A DNA stretch of 64,000 nt, taken from the NCBI RefSeq assembly GCF_030285665.1, contig NZ_CP127295.1, positions 5,580,001 to 5,644,000 of the forward strand. The letters are read 5' to 3'. Both the position numbers and the translations under genes were made by a program. Positions 34,369 through 43,675 of this stretch are shown here, piece by piece. Every line of letters begins with the position of its first letter. Position 1 is the first letter of the stretch. The notes under the pieces were generated by a model. It saw only the letters and a list, made by a program, of their open reading frames with translations, was not told where the DNA came from and searched no databases. The stretch comes from Amycolatopsis mongoliensis (GTDB lineage Bacteria; Actinomycetota; Actinomycetes; Mycobacteriales; Pseudonocardiaceae).

Positions 34369-34670
34369 AGCGGCTGTTCTGGCTCGGCGTCGGCGTGGTC
34401 GCCGGCGTCGCGCTGTCCCGCAAGGCCGCCGAAACCGCTCGTCAGGCCACTCCCGCCGGGTTAGCATCGAACCTGGGGGACGCCGTGCGCGAGCTGGCGG
34501 GTGCCGTGGGTTCGTTCGGCGCCGAGGTGCGCGCGGGCATGAACGAGCGGGAGCAGGAGTTGCACGACATGGTCGAGGAGCGGACGGGCGTCACGGCGCC
34601 CCGCGCCGAGGGACGGCACGCCGCTGCCGCCCGGCGCCCGGTCCGGCGAGCTCGCCGGGCGGAGGGCTGA
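34365..34670 (+). CDS. Small DUF6167-like protein
   Basis: 101 residues with a short N-terminal hydrophobic helix (LFWLGVGVVAGVALS) and a charged helical body (LGDAVRELAGAVGSFGAEVRAGMNEREQELHDMVEE). The tail is Arg/Ala-rich. Translationally coupled to the DUF948 gene (ATGA-type overlap) and followed by alaS after 71 bases. The family name is from pattern memory and moderately certain; function unknown. Confidence 0.75.
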   Translation: MKRLFWLGVGVVAGVALSRKAAETARQATPAGLASNLGDAVRELAGAVGSFGAEVRAGMNEREQELHDMVEERTGVTAPRAEGRHAAAARRPVRRARRAEG

Positions 34671-34741
34671 TCCGGGCCTGCCCGGAATCCTTCCGCCGTC
34701 GCCGCCGACCACTTCTTCGCCCCCAGTACAAGGACTGACCC

Positions 34742-37402
34742 GTGGACACACACGAAATCACCGATCGTTTCCTGCGCCATTTCGAGAGCAAGGGCCACAC
34801 GCGCGTGCCCAGCGCGCCGTTGATCCTCGACGACCCGAACCTGCTGTTCGTCAACGCCGGCATGGTTCAGTTCAAGCCGTACTTCCTCGGTGAGGCGCCG
34901 CCGCCGTACCCGCGCGCGACCTCCGTGCAGAAGTGCGTGCGCACGCCGGACATCGACGAGGTCGGCAAGACCACCCGGCACAACACGTTCTTCCAGATGG
35001 CCGGCAACTTCTCCTTCGGCGACTACTTCAAGGAAGGCGCCATCGAGTACGCCTGGGAGCTGATCACCAAGCCCCAGGGCGAAGGCGGCTACGGCCTCGA
35101 CCCGGACCGCATCTGGGCGACCGTCTACAACGACGACTCCGAAGCCGCGGGTCTGTGGCGCAAGCTCACCGGCCTGCCCGGCGAGCGGATCCAGGAGCGC
35201 GACGGCAAGGACAACTACTGGGACATGGGCGTGCCCGGTCCCGGTGGCCCCTGCTCGGAGATCTACTACGACCGCGGCCCGGCGTACGGCCGCGAGGGCG
35301 GCCCGGTCGCGGACGAGGACCGCTACATCGAGATCTGGAACCTCGTCTTCATGCAGGACGTCCGCGGCGACCTGAGCCCCAAGCTCGGGCACAAGCCGGT
35401 CGGCGAGCTGCCGAAGAAGAACATCGACACCGGCATGGGCGTCGAGCGCGTCGCGACGATCCTGCAGGGCGTCGAGAACGTCTACGAGACCGACCTCGTG
35501 CGCCCGGTCATCGGCCGCGCGGAGGAGTTCTCCGGCCGCCGCTACGGCAGCAACCACGCCGACGACGTCCGGTTCCGCGTCATCGCCGACCACGCCCGCA
35601 CCGGCGTCATGCTGATCGGCGACGGCGTCACCCCGGGCAACGACGGCCGCGGCTACGTGCTGCGCCGCCTGCTGCGCCGCATCGTCCGCTCCACGCGCCT
35701 GCTGGGCGTGCAGGAGCCGGTGCTGCAGGAGTTCGCGAAGGTCGTGCGCGACACCATGGGCCCGACCTACCCGGAGCTGGTCAGCGGCTTCGACCGGATC
35801 AACGAGGTCGTCCGGATCGAGGAGGAGGCCTTCCTCTCGACCCTCACCAGCGGTTCGCGGATCTTCGACATGGCGGCCGAGGAGACCAAGCGCGGCGGCG
35901 GCGACGTGCTGGCCGGCGACAAGGCGTTCCAGCTGCACGACACCTACGGCTTCCCGATCGACCTGACCCTCGAGATGGCGGCCGAGCAGGGCCTGACCGT
36001 CGACGAGGACGGCTTCCGCACGCTCATGAACGAGCAGCGCACCCGCGCGAAGGCGGACGCGGCGGCCCGCAAGACCGGCCACGGCGACCTCTCGGAGTAC
36101 CGGAAGGTCCTGGAGCAGCACGGCGAGACCGAGTTCCTCGGCTACACCGACCTGCAGGCCGAGGCGAAGGTCGTCGCGCTGCTCGAAGACGGGCGGCCGG
36201 TGCGCAGCGTCTCGGCGGGCAAGAAGGCGGAGCTGGTCCTCGACCGGACGCCGTTCTACGCCGAGAGCGGTGGCCAGGTCGCCGACACCGGCGTCCTGCT
36301 GGGTGACGGCGTCGAACTGAAGGTCCTCGACGTCCAGAAGATCGTCCCGGGCCTGTTCGTGCACCGCGTCGAGGTCACCGAGGGCGAGGTCGGCCTGGAC
36401 ACCAAGCTGACCGGCTCGGTCGACGCGCACCGCCGCCTGTCCATCGAGCGCTCGCACTCCGCGACGCACCTGGTGCACGCGGCCGTCCGGGGCGCGTACG
36501 GCAAGCGCGCGGCGCAGGCGGGTTCGCTGAATTCGCCGGGCCGCATGCGGTTCGACTTCACCACGCCGGGTTCGGTGTCGGCGGACGTGCTGACCGAGGT
36601 CGAGCAGGAGGTCAACGACTACCTGCAGACCGACGTCGAGGTGCAGAGCTACACCACGACCAAGGACAAGGCGCTCGAGCTGGGCGCGGTCGCGCTGTTC
36701 GGCGAGAAGTACGGCAACGACGTCCGTGTGGTCGACATGGGCGAGTACTCCCGCGAGCTCTGCGGCGGCACGCACGTCGACCGGATCGGCCAGCTCGGCC
36801 TGGTCAAGCTGGTCTCCGACGCGTCCATCGGCTCGGGGGTGCACCGCGTCGAGGCGCTCGTCGGCGGCGACGCGCTGAAGTACGTCCGCAAGGAGCAGCT
36901 GCTGGTCTCGCAGCTGGCGAACACCTTCAAGGTGCCCTCGGACCAGCTGCCGGCCCGCATCGAGGACGTCCTGACCCGGCTGAAGAACGCCGAGAAGGAG
37001 ATCACGCAGCTCAAGACCCAGCAGGTGCTGGGCTCGGCGGGCTCGCTGGTCGACAAGGCGCAGGAGATCGGCGGCGTCACGGTGGTCGCCGAAGTCGTCC
37101 CGGACGTCGACGGCAACGGCCTGCGCGCGCTCGCGTCGGACATCCGGGGCCGGCTCGGCTCCCGGCCCGGCGTCGTGGCGCTGTTCTCGCCGGCCGGCGA
37201 GAAGCTGAGCTTCGTCGTCGCGACGACGAAGGCGGCGCAGGACAAGGGCATCGCGGCGGGCAAGCTCGTGCCGTCGTTCGCCGAGAAGATCGGCGGCCGC
37301 GGCGGCGGCAAGCCCGACATGGCCCAGGGTGGTGGCACGAACCCGGCCGGCGCGGCCGACGCGGTCACGGCCCTGCGCGCGGCGATCGCCGGCATTGGTT
37401 AA
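34742..37402 (+). CDS. alaS: Alanyl-tRNA synthetase
   Basis: 886 residues, full length. Class II catalytic core ([27 protein letters not shown], and [20 protein letters not shown]), editing domain with [11 protein letters not shown] and [11 protein letters not shown] (zinc/editing histidines and cysteine), and the C-Ala domain ending in [18 protein letters not shown] 34742. The last codons overlap the ruvX start. Confidence 0.97.
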   Translation: MDTHEITDRFLRHFESKGHTRVPSAPLILDDPNLLFVNAGMVQFKPYFLGEAPPPYPRATSVQKCVRTPDIDEVGKTTRHNTFFQMAGNFSFGDYFKEGAIEYAWELITKPQGEGGYGLDPDRIWATVYNDDSEAAGLWRKLTGLPGERIQERDGKDNYWDMGVPGPGGPCSEIYYDRGPAYGREGGPVADEDRYIEIWNLVFMQDVRGDLSPKLGHKPVGELPKKNIDTGMGVERVATILQGVENVYETDLVRPVIGRAEEFSGRRYGSNHADDVRFRVIADHARTGVMLIGDGVTPGNDGRGYVLRRLLRRIVRSTRLLGVQEPVLQEFAKVVRDTMGPTYPELVSGFDRINEVVRIEEEAFLSTLTSGSRIFDMAAEETKRGGGDVLAGDKAFQLHDTYGFPIDLTLEMAAEQGLTVDEDGFRTLMNEQRTRAKADAAARKTGHGDLSEYRKVLEQHGETEFLGYTDLQAEAKVVALLEDGRPVRSVSAGKKAELVLDRTPFYAESGGQVADTGVLLGDGVELKVLDVQKIVPGLFVHRVEVTEGEVGLDTKLTGSVDAHRRLSIERSHSATHLVHAAVRGAYGKRAAQAGSLNSPGRMRFDFTTPGSVSADVLTEVEQEVNDYLQTDVEVQSYTTTKDKALELGAVALFGEKYGNDVRVVDMGEYSRELCGGTHVDRIGQLGLVKLVSDASIGSGVHRVEALVGGDALKYVRKEQLLVSQLANTFKVPSDQLPARIEDVLTRLKNAEKEITQLKTQQVLGSAGSLVDKAQEIGGVTVVAEVVPDVDGNGLRALASDIRGRLGSRPGVVALFSPAGEKLSFVVATTKAAQDKGIAAGKLVPSFAEKIGGRGGGKPDMAQGGGTNPAGAADAVTALRAAIAGIG

Positions 37403-37895
37403 CCGCGGCAACCGCGGCCCGGATCGGCCCGGTACCGGCGATCCGGGCCGGGGCCGGCGGCTCGGCGTCGATGTCGGATCCGTCCGGGTCGGGGTGGCGC
37501 TGAGCGATCCGGCCCCCCTGCTCGCTTCGCCATTGGTTACCCTCTCCCGCGATGCGACCGACGACAGTGATCTGGACCAGCTGGCCGCCCTCGTCACCGA
37601 GCACGAGGTGGTCGAGGTGATCGTGGGCCTGCCGCGAACGCTCGCCAACCGGCAGGGTCCGGCGGCCGAGCTGGCGATCGCGTATTCTGAACGCCTGGCC
37701 GGGCGCATCGCGCCCGTGCCGGTCCGGCTGGGCGACGAGCGGCTGACCACGGTCACCGCATCCCGCATCCTCTCCCAGCGCGGGGTCAAAGGCCGCAAGC
37801 AGCGTGCGGTGGTCGACCAGGCCGCCGCCGTCGAGATCCTGCAGGCCTGGATCGACGCCGCAGCTGCGCACCGCGCCCGGGAGGGAGACCGATGA
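37395..37895 (+). CDS. ruvX: Holliday-junction resolvase-like RuvX/YqgF
   Basis: 166 residues, RNase H fold. First catalytic Asp in [18 protein letters not shown], then [16 protein letters not shown] and the closing [13 protein letters not shown] and [15 protein letters not shown]. In bacteria it acts in 16S rRNA 5'-end processing and possibly on DNA junctions. Start is not certain: TTG 37395, overlapping the alaS stop by 8 bases, gives a normal length with a short basic N-terminal extension. Its stop overlaps mltG (ATGA). Confidence 0.92.
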   Translation: MVNRGNRGPDRPGTGDPGRGRRLGVDVGSVRVGVALSDPAPLLASPLVTLSRDATDDSDLDQLAALVTEHEVVEVIVGLPRTLANRQGPAAELAIAYSERLAGRIAPVPVRLGDERLTTVTASRILSQRGVKGRKQRAVVDQAAAVEILQAWIDAAAAHRAREGDR

Positions 37896-40207
37896 ACGAC
37901 CAGCCACCTGAGTCCCCACGCGGGCGCAGGCGACTCCGCGAGCCGGGACCGGCCACTCCGCCGCCGTCCCGGCCCGCACCGCGTCGTGCGGACCCGCACG
38001 ACCCCCACGCGAGCGGGTACCAGGAGCTTCCGCAGCCGTCGCGGCACAGCGGTTCCCACGAGCTGCCTCAGCCGTCCCGCCGGGCGCGGCCCGAGGCGGG
38101 CTACGACCCGCGCCCCGCCGCGCCGCCGTCCGGCCGCCGTCGCCGCCTCGAGCCGCCGGGCACGCTGCCTCCGGCCGACGACGAGTTCGACGTCCAGGCC
38201 CAGCAGGCCGCGCCGGCCCGGGCCGCCCGCGCCCGCCACGGCCTCGACGAGGGTGCCGCCGACGGGCCGGCCCCGCGTCGCCGCCGTGCGGCCCCGGAGC
38301 CCGGCGACCCCGGCGAACCCCGGCGCCGCCGCCCGGCCCCGGCTCCGGTCCCGGAGGACGAGGCCCCGCGCCGCCGCCGTGTGGCGCCGGAGCCGGAAGA
38401 GCGAGGCGAAGCACACCGTCGCCGTCCGAGCCCCGAGGAACTCGGCGAAGCCGATGCGGCACGCCGTCACCAGGCGATGCTCGACCTCGAAGAGGCCGCC
38501 GAAGCGCAGGCCGCCCGCCTCCGGGGCGCGCCGGACGACGAAGGTCAGGTCCCACGCCGTCCCCGGGGCGCCTCGGACGAGGTGGCCGACCTCGCCCGCT
38601 TCCGGGCCGAGGCCGCCGAGCCGCCACCCGGCCGGCGCCGCGCCGTTCCCGACCCGGCCGAAGCCGCCGGTTCGCGGCGGCGGCGCGCGGCGCCCGATCC
38701 CGACGATGACGGCGATGCGCGCCGGCGCCGTGCGGCACTGGATCCCGAAGCCGCCGTCGACCCCCGTCTCGGGGCGCCGGAACCCCCGAGGCGGTCCGTC
38801 CAGCCGGGTGACCGGTCTGTCGGCGTGCCCGAACCCGGTGCGGAGCCCCCGCGGCGCCGTCGTCCGCCGCCCCCGCCGGCGCGCGAGGAACCGGTGACCG
38901 ACATCATCCCCGCGCAGGCCCCGCCGCCCCCGGCCGAGCCGGCGCACGAGGAGCCCGAAGAGTTCTTCGCCGAGGACGACGAGTACGCGGAGTACGACGA
39001 CTACGACGAGTACGCCGACGACTACGAGTACGAAGACGAAGCCGAGTACGAAGACGACTACGAGGAAGAGCCGAAGAAGCCGCGCAAGAAGAAGGGCAAG
39101 CGCGCCCTCGGCTGGGTCGCCGCGCTCGTGGTGATCGTGCTGCTCGCGGGCGGTGCCTACTACGGCTTCAACAAGATCTTCGGCTACGACGACTTCGAGG
39201 GCGCCGGCGACGGGGACGTGCTGTTCCAGGTCGACGACGGCGACTCGACGTCGGCGATCGGCGCGAAGCTCGCCACGGCGGGCGTCGTCGCCAGCGGCAA
39301 GGCGTTCGTCAAGGCCGGCGAGGACAACCCGAAGCTGGCCCGGATCCAGCACGGCTTCTACGTGATGAAGTCGCACATGTCGGGGGCCAGCGCGGTCGAC
39401 CGGATCACCGACACGGCCGCGCGCGTCGGCCAGCTGGAGATCCGGCCGTACACGCAGTTCGACGACATCACCCAGCCCGACGGCAAGGTCACGCCCGGCG
39501 TGTACAGCCTGATGGCGAAGGCGTCGTGCGCGCAGATCAACGGCAAGAGCACGTGCGTGACCACCGACGACCTGCGCAAGGTGGTCGACGGCGCGGACCT
39601 CAAGACGCTCGGCGTGCCCGACTGGGCGATCGAGCCCGCCAACAAGGCCGACCGCAAGGACCGGCGGCTCGAAGGCCTGATCGCGCCCGGTCTCTACGAC
39701 GTCCGGCCCGGGGCGACCGCGCAGGAGATCATCGGGCAGCTGGTGCGCAGCTCGACCGAGGCGATCCAGAACGCCGGGCTGAGCCCGCAGTCGACCGGCC
39801 CCGGGATGACGCCGTACCAGACGCTGATCATCGCCTCGATCATCGAGCGCGAAGCGGTGAAGGCCGACTTCGGCAAGCTCTCGCGGGTGATCTACAACCG
39901 GCTGGCCATCAACATGCGGCTGCAGATGGACTCCACGGTCAACTACGTCCTGGACCGCCCGACCCTGGCGACCGACGACGGCGACCGGGAGAAGGCCGGG
40001 GCGTACAACACCTACAAGATCGCGGGCCTGACCCCGACGCCGATCTCGGTGCCCAGCCCCGACGCCATCCAGGCGGCGGTGCACCCGGCGGCGGGCGACT
40101 GGGTGTACTTCGTCAAGTGCGAGAAGAACGGCCTTTCCTGCTTCGCGGTTTCGTTCGACGACCACAGGAAGAACGTCAACCTGGCCAAGGAACGCGGTGT
40201 CTTCTGA
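37892..40207 (+). CDS. mltG: Endolytic transglycosylase MltG with very long disordered cytosolic head
   Basis: 771 residues, about twice the usual length. Residues 1-400 are low complexity: Pro/Arg/Ala-rich with many RRRR clusters, then a patch of acidic and Tyr residues (about 350-392, [16 protein letters not shown]), then the basic [10 protein letters not shown], one membrane helix (about 408-430, [19 protein letters not shown]) and the YceG catalytic domain. The catalytic Glu is in [11 protein letters not shown], with [10 protein letters not shown] after it. MltG cuts nascent peptidoglycan glycan strands at the membrane. Long intrinsically disordered cytosolic heads are typical of actinobacterial envelope proteins; here it may bind partners. 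Confidence 0.93.
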   Translation: MNDQPPESPRGRRRLREPGPATPPPSRPAPRRADPHDPHASGYQELPQPSRHSGSHELPQPSRRARPEAGYDPRPAAPPSGRRRRLEPPGTLPPADDEFDVQAQQAAPARAARARHGLDEGAADGPAPRRRRAAPEPGDPGEPRRRRPAPAPVPEDEAPRRRRVAPEPEERGEAHRRRPSPEELGEADAARRHQAMLDLEEAAEAQAARLRGAPDDEGQVPRRPRGASDEVADLARFRAEAAEPPPGRRRAVPDPAEAAGSRRRRAAPDPDDDGDARRRRAALDPEAAVDPRLGAPEPPRRSVQPGDRSVGVPEPGAEPPRRRRPPPPPAREEPVTDIIPAQAPPPPAEPAHEEPEEFFAEDDEYAEYDDYDEYADDYEYEDEAEYEDDYEEEPKKPRKKKGKRALGWVAALVVIVLLAGGAYYGFNKIFGYDDFEGAGDGDVLFQVDDGDSTSAIGAKLATAGVVASGKAFVKAGEDNPKLARIQHGFYVMKSHMSGASAVDRITDTAARVGQLEIRPYTQFDDITQPDGKVTPGVYSLMAKASCAQINGKSTCVTTDDLRKVVDGADLKTLGVPDWAIEPANKADRKDRRLEGLIAPGLYDVRPGATAQEIIGQLVRSSTEAIQNAGLSPQSTGPGMTPYQTLIIASIIEREAVKADFGKLSRVIYNRLAINMRLQMDSTVNYVLDRPTLATDDGDREKAGAYNTYKIAGLTPTPISVPSPDAIQAAVHPAAGDWVYFVKCEKNGLSCFAVSFDDHRKNVNLAKERGVF

Positions 40208-41051
40208 GCCACGCAAGGCCGCGGTGCTGGGCAAGCCGGTGGCACACTCGCTGTCCCCGGTGCTGCACGGCGCCGCGTTCGCCGCGCTCGGCCTGACCGG
40301 CTGGACCTACGAGCGGATCGAGACGAGCGCCGAGGAGCTCCCCGGCCTGGTCGCCGGCCTCGGCCCCGAGTGGGCCGGGCTCTCGGTGACCATGCCGGGC
40401 AAGCGCGCGGCGCTGGACCACGCGGACGAGGTGACGTCGCGCGCGGCCGCGGTCGGCGCGGCCAACACCCTGGTCCACACGGCCAAGGGCTGGCTCGCGG
40501 ACTGCACCGACGTCGACGGCGTCACCGGGGCACTGCGCGTGGCAGGCGGCTACGAGCCGTCGCCGGCGGACACCGCGGTCGTGCTCGGTGCGGGCGGTAC
40601 GGCGGCCGCCGCGGTGGTCGGGCTCGCCGCGCTGGGCGTGCGGCAGGTGCGCCTGGTCGTGCGGGATCCCGCACGGGCCGCCGAAACCCTGGACGCGGCG
40701 AAGCGGGCCTCGCTCGACGTCGACGTGCTTCGCTGGTCCGACGCGGACTTCGCGGCCTTGGGGTCCGCGGCGGTGCTGGTGAACACCGTGCCGCCGGACG
40801 CCGTCCTCCCGCACGTGGCCGACCTCGCGGCGATCGCGCACGTCCTCGACGTCATCTACCACCCGTGGCCGACGCCGCTCGCCGAGGCCGTCGCGGCGCG
40901 CGGCGGCCGGCTCGCGACCGGGCTGGACATGCTGCTGCACCAGGCGTTCGGGCAGGCCGAGCACTTCACCGGCCGTCCGGCCCCGCGGGCGGCGATGCGC
41001 GACGCCCTGCGCGCGGCCACCGGGAACATGCTGCCGCTGCCGATCGACTGA
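40197..41051 (+). CDS. aroE: Shikimate dehydrogenase
   Basis: 284 residues. Shikimate-binding N-terminus AVLGKPVAHSLSPVLH, catalytic Lys in TMPGKRAALDH, then the NADP-binding VVLGAGGTAAAAVVGLAALGVRQV and the closing LDMLLHQAFGQAEHFTG. Reduces 3-dehydroshikimate. GTG 40197 overlaps the mltG stop by 11 bases. The rest of the aromatic pathway (aroC, aroK, aroB, aroQ) lies 17 kb away. Confidence 0.94.
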   Translation: MSSEPRKAAVLGKPVAHSLSPVLHGAAFAALGLTGWTYERIETSAEELPGLVAGLGPEWAGLSVTMPGKRAALDHADEVTSRAAAVGAANTLVHTAKGWLADCTDVDGVTGALRVAGGYEPSPADTAVVLGAGGTAAAAVVGLAALGVRQVRLVVRDPARAAETLDAAKRASLDVDVLRWSDADFAALGSAAVLVNTVPPDAVLPHVADLAAIAHVLDVIYHPWPTPLAEAVAARGGRLATGLDMLLHQAFGQAEHFTGRPAPRAAMRDALRAATGNMLPLPID

Positions 41052-41099
41052 AATTCACCTGAAGAAGATCCTTCTCCCTGATATTCTGGCCGACTGCCT

Positions 41100-41152
41100 T
41101 GCGCACGGGCGGTCCCGTGCGCACGTCCCCGGCCACCGGCCGCGCGGGACGT
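41100..41152 (+). promoter_or_regulatory. Two-hairpin leader before the GrpB-methyltransferase gene
   Basis: TGCGCACGGG (41100-41109) pairs perfectly with 41114-41123 around a 4-base loop. Immediately after, ACGTCCC (41123-41129) pairs with GGGACGT (41146-41152). The second arm begins on the last base of the first hairpin. A TATTCT-like -10 lies at about 41081-41086. Could be a leader that controls expression, or simply the aroE terminator; undecided. Confidence 0.5.
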
Positions 41153-41176
41153 AATTCCTGCTGGAGAAGGGGAGTC

Positions 41177-42433
41177 ATGACCAGCCAAGAAGCGTTGAGC
41201 GAAGACGAGATCGAAACGGGGTGGGTGGCCGGCGAGGCGCCGCAGCTCAATTCCACGGTCACCCTCGTCGACTACGACCCGGAGTGGCCGAGGCTCTTCG
41301 AGCGCGAGGCCGAGCGGATCCGGGGCGTGCTGGGCGAGCAGGTGCTCGTCCTGGAGCACGTCGGGTCGACGTCGGTGCCGGGCCTGTGCGCCAAGCCCTG
41401 CGTCGACATCCTCCTCGAAGTGCCGGACTCCGACGACGAGGACGCCTACCTCCCGGCACTGGTGGCCGCCGGCTACCGGCTCGTGATCCGTGAGCCGGAC
41501 TGGGAGAAGCACCGCTGCTTCAAGGGCCCGGACACGAACATCAACCTGCACGTGTACTCGCCGGGCAACGGCCAGACACCGCGCTACCGGCTCTTCCGCG
41601 ACCGCCTGCGGTCGCACCCGGAGGAGCTGGCGCTCTACGCGGCGAAGAAGCGTGAGCTGGGTTCACGGGAGTGGAAGTACATCCAGCAGTACGCCGACGC
41701 CAAGACGGAGGTGGTCGAGGAGATCATCGGCCGCGCGCGAGCCGAGCAGTACGACGGCTACAGCGAGGCCTACGCCGAGCACGCGGAGAAGAGCATCACC
41801 AACGCGTACTACGACCGGCCGGCGATCGTGGACCTGGCGGGCGACGTCGAAGGCCTGAGCGTGCTGGACGTCGGCTGCGCGGCCGGGCACCTCAGCGCGC
41901 TGCTGGCCGAACGCGGCGCCGGCGTCCTCGGCATCGACTCGAGTGCGGGCATGGTCGCCGTGGCGCGCGAGAAGTTCGGGGACGTCGCCCGCTTCGAGCA
42001 GGTCGACGTCTCCCGGCCGCTCGAGCTGCCGGACGCCTCGATCGACGTCATCACGGCGTCACTCGTCCTGCACTACCTGCCGGACTGGGGGCCGACGCTT
42101 TCGGAGTTCCGCCGGGTGCTGAAGCCCGGCGGGGCGCTGGTGTTCTCGGTGCACCACCCGGGCGAGGACTGGCGCTGGTTCGACAAGGACGACTACTTCC
42201 AGCTCGAACTGCTCGAAGACGACTTCGGCCTCGACGGGAAACCGCACCCGGTCCGGTTCTACCGGCGCCCGCTGAGCTGGACGTTCCAGGCGGTCCGGGA
42301 CGCCGGGTTCGCGGTCGACCGGCTGGTAGAGCCGATGCCGTCACCCGAGGCGGCCGAGCTGGATCCGAAGTGGGCGGCGAACCTCCGGACGAAGCCGCGG
42401 TTCCTCTACTTCCGGGCGGTCAGTCCTTCTTAG
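41177..42433 (+). CDS. GrpB nucleotidyltransferase-like domain fused to SAM methyltransferase
   Basis: 418 residues. Residues about 25-185 are a GrpB/UPF0157 domain: VDYDPEWPRLFEREAERI, EHVGSTSVPGLCAKPCVDILLEV and the NLHVY motif, all typical of this nucleotidyltransferase-like fold. Residues about 215-418 form a class I methyltransferase: LDVGCAAGHLSALLAERGAGVLGIDSS, VITASLVLHYLPDW and FRRVLKPGGALVFSVHHP. The substrate of either part is unknown. ATG 41177 has ribosome site GAAGGGGAG. The gene ends 14 bases into the opposite TetR gene. Confidence 0.88.
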   Translation: MTSQEALSEDEIETGWVAGEAPQLNSTVTLVDYDPEWPRLFEREAERIRGVLGEQVLVLEHVGSTSVPGLCAKPCVDILLEVPDSDDEDAYLPALVAAGYRLVIREPDWEKHRCFKGPDTNINLHVYSPGNGQTPRYRLFRDRLRSHPEELALYAAKKRELGSREWKYIQQYADAKTEVVEEIIGRARAEQYDGYSEAYAEHAEKSITNAYYDRPAIVDLAGDVEGLSVLDVGCAAGHLSALLAERGAGVLGIDSSAGMVAVAREKFGDVARFEQVDVSRPLELPDASIDVITASLVLHYLPDWGPTLSEFRRVLKPGGALVFSVHHPGEDWRWFDKDDYFQLELLEDDFGLDGKPHPVRFYRRPLSWTFQAVRDAGFAVDRLVEPMPSPEAAELDPKWAANLRTKPRFLYFRAVSPS

Positions 42434-43088
42434 CGAGGTCCTGGATGAGGTCGACGATCTCCCGGCTGACCGGGCGGAACACCCGCAGCCGGGAGAGCGC
42501 GGCCAGCCGGGCGATCAGCGGGACGCTGCGCTCCACCAGCATGCGGCTGCGCTTCTGCCCGGCCGAGCGGTCGTGGACCCAGAACAGCACCACGCCCATC
42601 TGGTAGAGCCAGAGCAGCTCGGGCAGCTGGTCGCGCAGTTCCGGGTCGAGCTTGACGTCGGAGCCGTCGACGACCTCGCGCATGAGGCCGATCGACGCTT
42701 CGCGGGCGGCCGAGGAGTCGTCGCTGAACGGGCTCAGCGGCGACTCCGGGTCGGCCGCGTTGACGAAGAACTGCGTGCCGAAGCGGTGGTGGGGCTCGGC
42801 GATGTCCAGCCAGCACAGCAGCACGGTCTTCAGGCGGGCGGCGAAGGCGGTCTCGCCGCCGATCCGGGCACGGGCCGCGTCGAGGTGCTGTCTCGCGATC
42901 TCGTCGTAGAAGCCCTGGATCAGCTGTTCCTTCGAGGAGAAGTAGTAGTAGGCGTTCCCGACGGAGACGCCCGCTCCGGCGGCGATCGCGCGCATCGTCG
43001 TGCGGTCGTAGCCGTTCTCGGTGAACAGCCGCATCGCGGTCGTGACGATCAGGGACCGCGTTTCCTCGCTCTTGGCCACGCGCAGCAC
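42420..43088 (-). CDS. TetR-family regulator
   Basis: 222 residues from GTG 43088 (43079 also possible). The helix-turn-helix reads SLIVTTAMRLFTENGYDRTTMRAIAAGAGVSVGNAYYYFSSKEQLIQGF. The C-terminal domain (FVNAADPESPLSPFSDDSSAAREASIGLM and LWLYQMGVVLFWVHDRS) is that of TetR proteins sometimes linked to lipid or membrane stress. It forms a unit with the membrane protein gene upstream (16 bases apart). Two identical palindromes before the unit are its likely operators. Confidence 0.9.
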   Translation of the reverse strand: MLRVAKSEETRSLIVTTAMRLFTENGYDRTTMRAIAAGAGVSVGNAYYYFSSKEQLIQGFYDEIARQHLDAARARIGGETAFAARLKTVLLCWLDIAEPHHRFGTQFFVNAADPESPLSPFSDDSSAAREASIGLMREVVDGSDVKLDPELRDQLPELLWLYQMGVVLFWVHDRSAGQKRSRMLVERSVPLIARLAALSRLRVFRPVSREIVDLIQDLAKKD

Positions 43089-43104
43089 GTTAGCGCCGGG
43101 CACG

Positions 43105-43524
43105 TCAGGGCGCGGGGAAGGGCGGGGCCTGCGGCATGCCGGGGTACGGCTGCGGGGCGGGCCGCGGTCCGGGTGCCGGGGCCAGGTGCCGGCGCCGGAT
43201 GCCGTTGAAGACCAGCACGTTGGTCAGGTGCATCGCGCCGAGGATCAGCGCGACGACGCCGACCTTCACCGAGAGCAGCTCGAACACCTCGCGCGCGGTG
43301 GGCACCTCGGCGTGGCTGGTCAGGAAGAGCGTCACGAAGCCGAGGCTGACCAGGTAGAAGCCGACGACCAGGAGCTGGTTGACGGCGTGGGCCAGGGCGG
43401 GGCTGTCGGCGAAGACCTCCGCGAGGAAGGCGCGGCCGTGCTTGCTCAGCGTCCGGGCCACGAGCACGGTCAGCGGGATGGTGATCAGCAGGTAGAGGGC
43501 GTATGCCACGACTATGCGGTCCAT
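43105..43524 (-). CDS. Small four-helix membrane protein
   Basis: 139 residues. About four hydrophobic segments: VVAYALYLLITIPLTVLVA, VNQLLVVGFYLVSLGFVTLFL, VKVGVVALILGAMHLTNVLVF. The tail is Pro-rich (APAPGPRPAPQPYPGMPQAPPFPAP) and probably disordered. No function recognised. First gene of the TetR-controlled unit; its ATG lies 15 bases from the nearer palindrome, so repression would block its transcription directly. Confidence 0.75.
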   Translation of the reverse strand: MDRIVVAYALYLLITIPLTVLVARTLSKHGRAFLAEVFADSPALAHAVNQLLVVGFYLVSLGFVTLFLTSHAEVPTAREVFELLSVKVGVVALILGAMHLTNVLVFNGIRRRHLAPAPGPRPAPQPYPGMPQAPPFPAP

Positions 43525-43538
43525 GGTTCCTCCAAGTT

Positions 43539-43586
43539 TTGAACGTGTTCAAGAAGTACCGTAGCCCTGGTTTTGAACGTGTTCAA
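43539..43586. promoter_or_regulatory. Duplicated TetR operator
   Basis: Two copies of TTGAACGTGTTCAA (43539-43552 and 43573-43586) lie 34 bp apart, each inside an identical 18-bp block starting GTTTTG. The arms TTGAAC/GTTCAA are perfect. Spacing is about three helical turns, so two dimers could bind the same face. The sites lie between the membrane-protein/TetR unit and the secreted nuclease-like gene and could affect both. Confidence 0.78.
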
Positions 43587-43675
43587 GAGGGCGGGATCAC
43601 GTCGGTCGTTCACCGGGTGCTCACCCGGCCGGGCGGATTCCGGCATAGGGTGACCGCCGACTGGGAGGTAAGACC

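Noticed and set aside
34442..40234. An open frame of over 1900 codons on the minus strand opposite alaS, ruvX and mltG
   Set aside because: It mirrors the third-base GC bias of the real genes, has a low-complexity Arg/Val/Asp/His composition and no recognisable domain. The plus-strand genes are certain.
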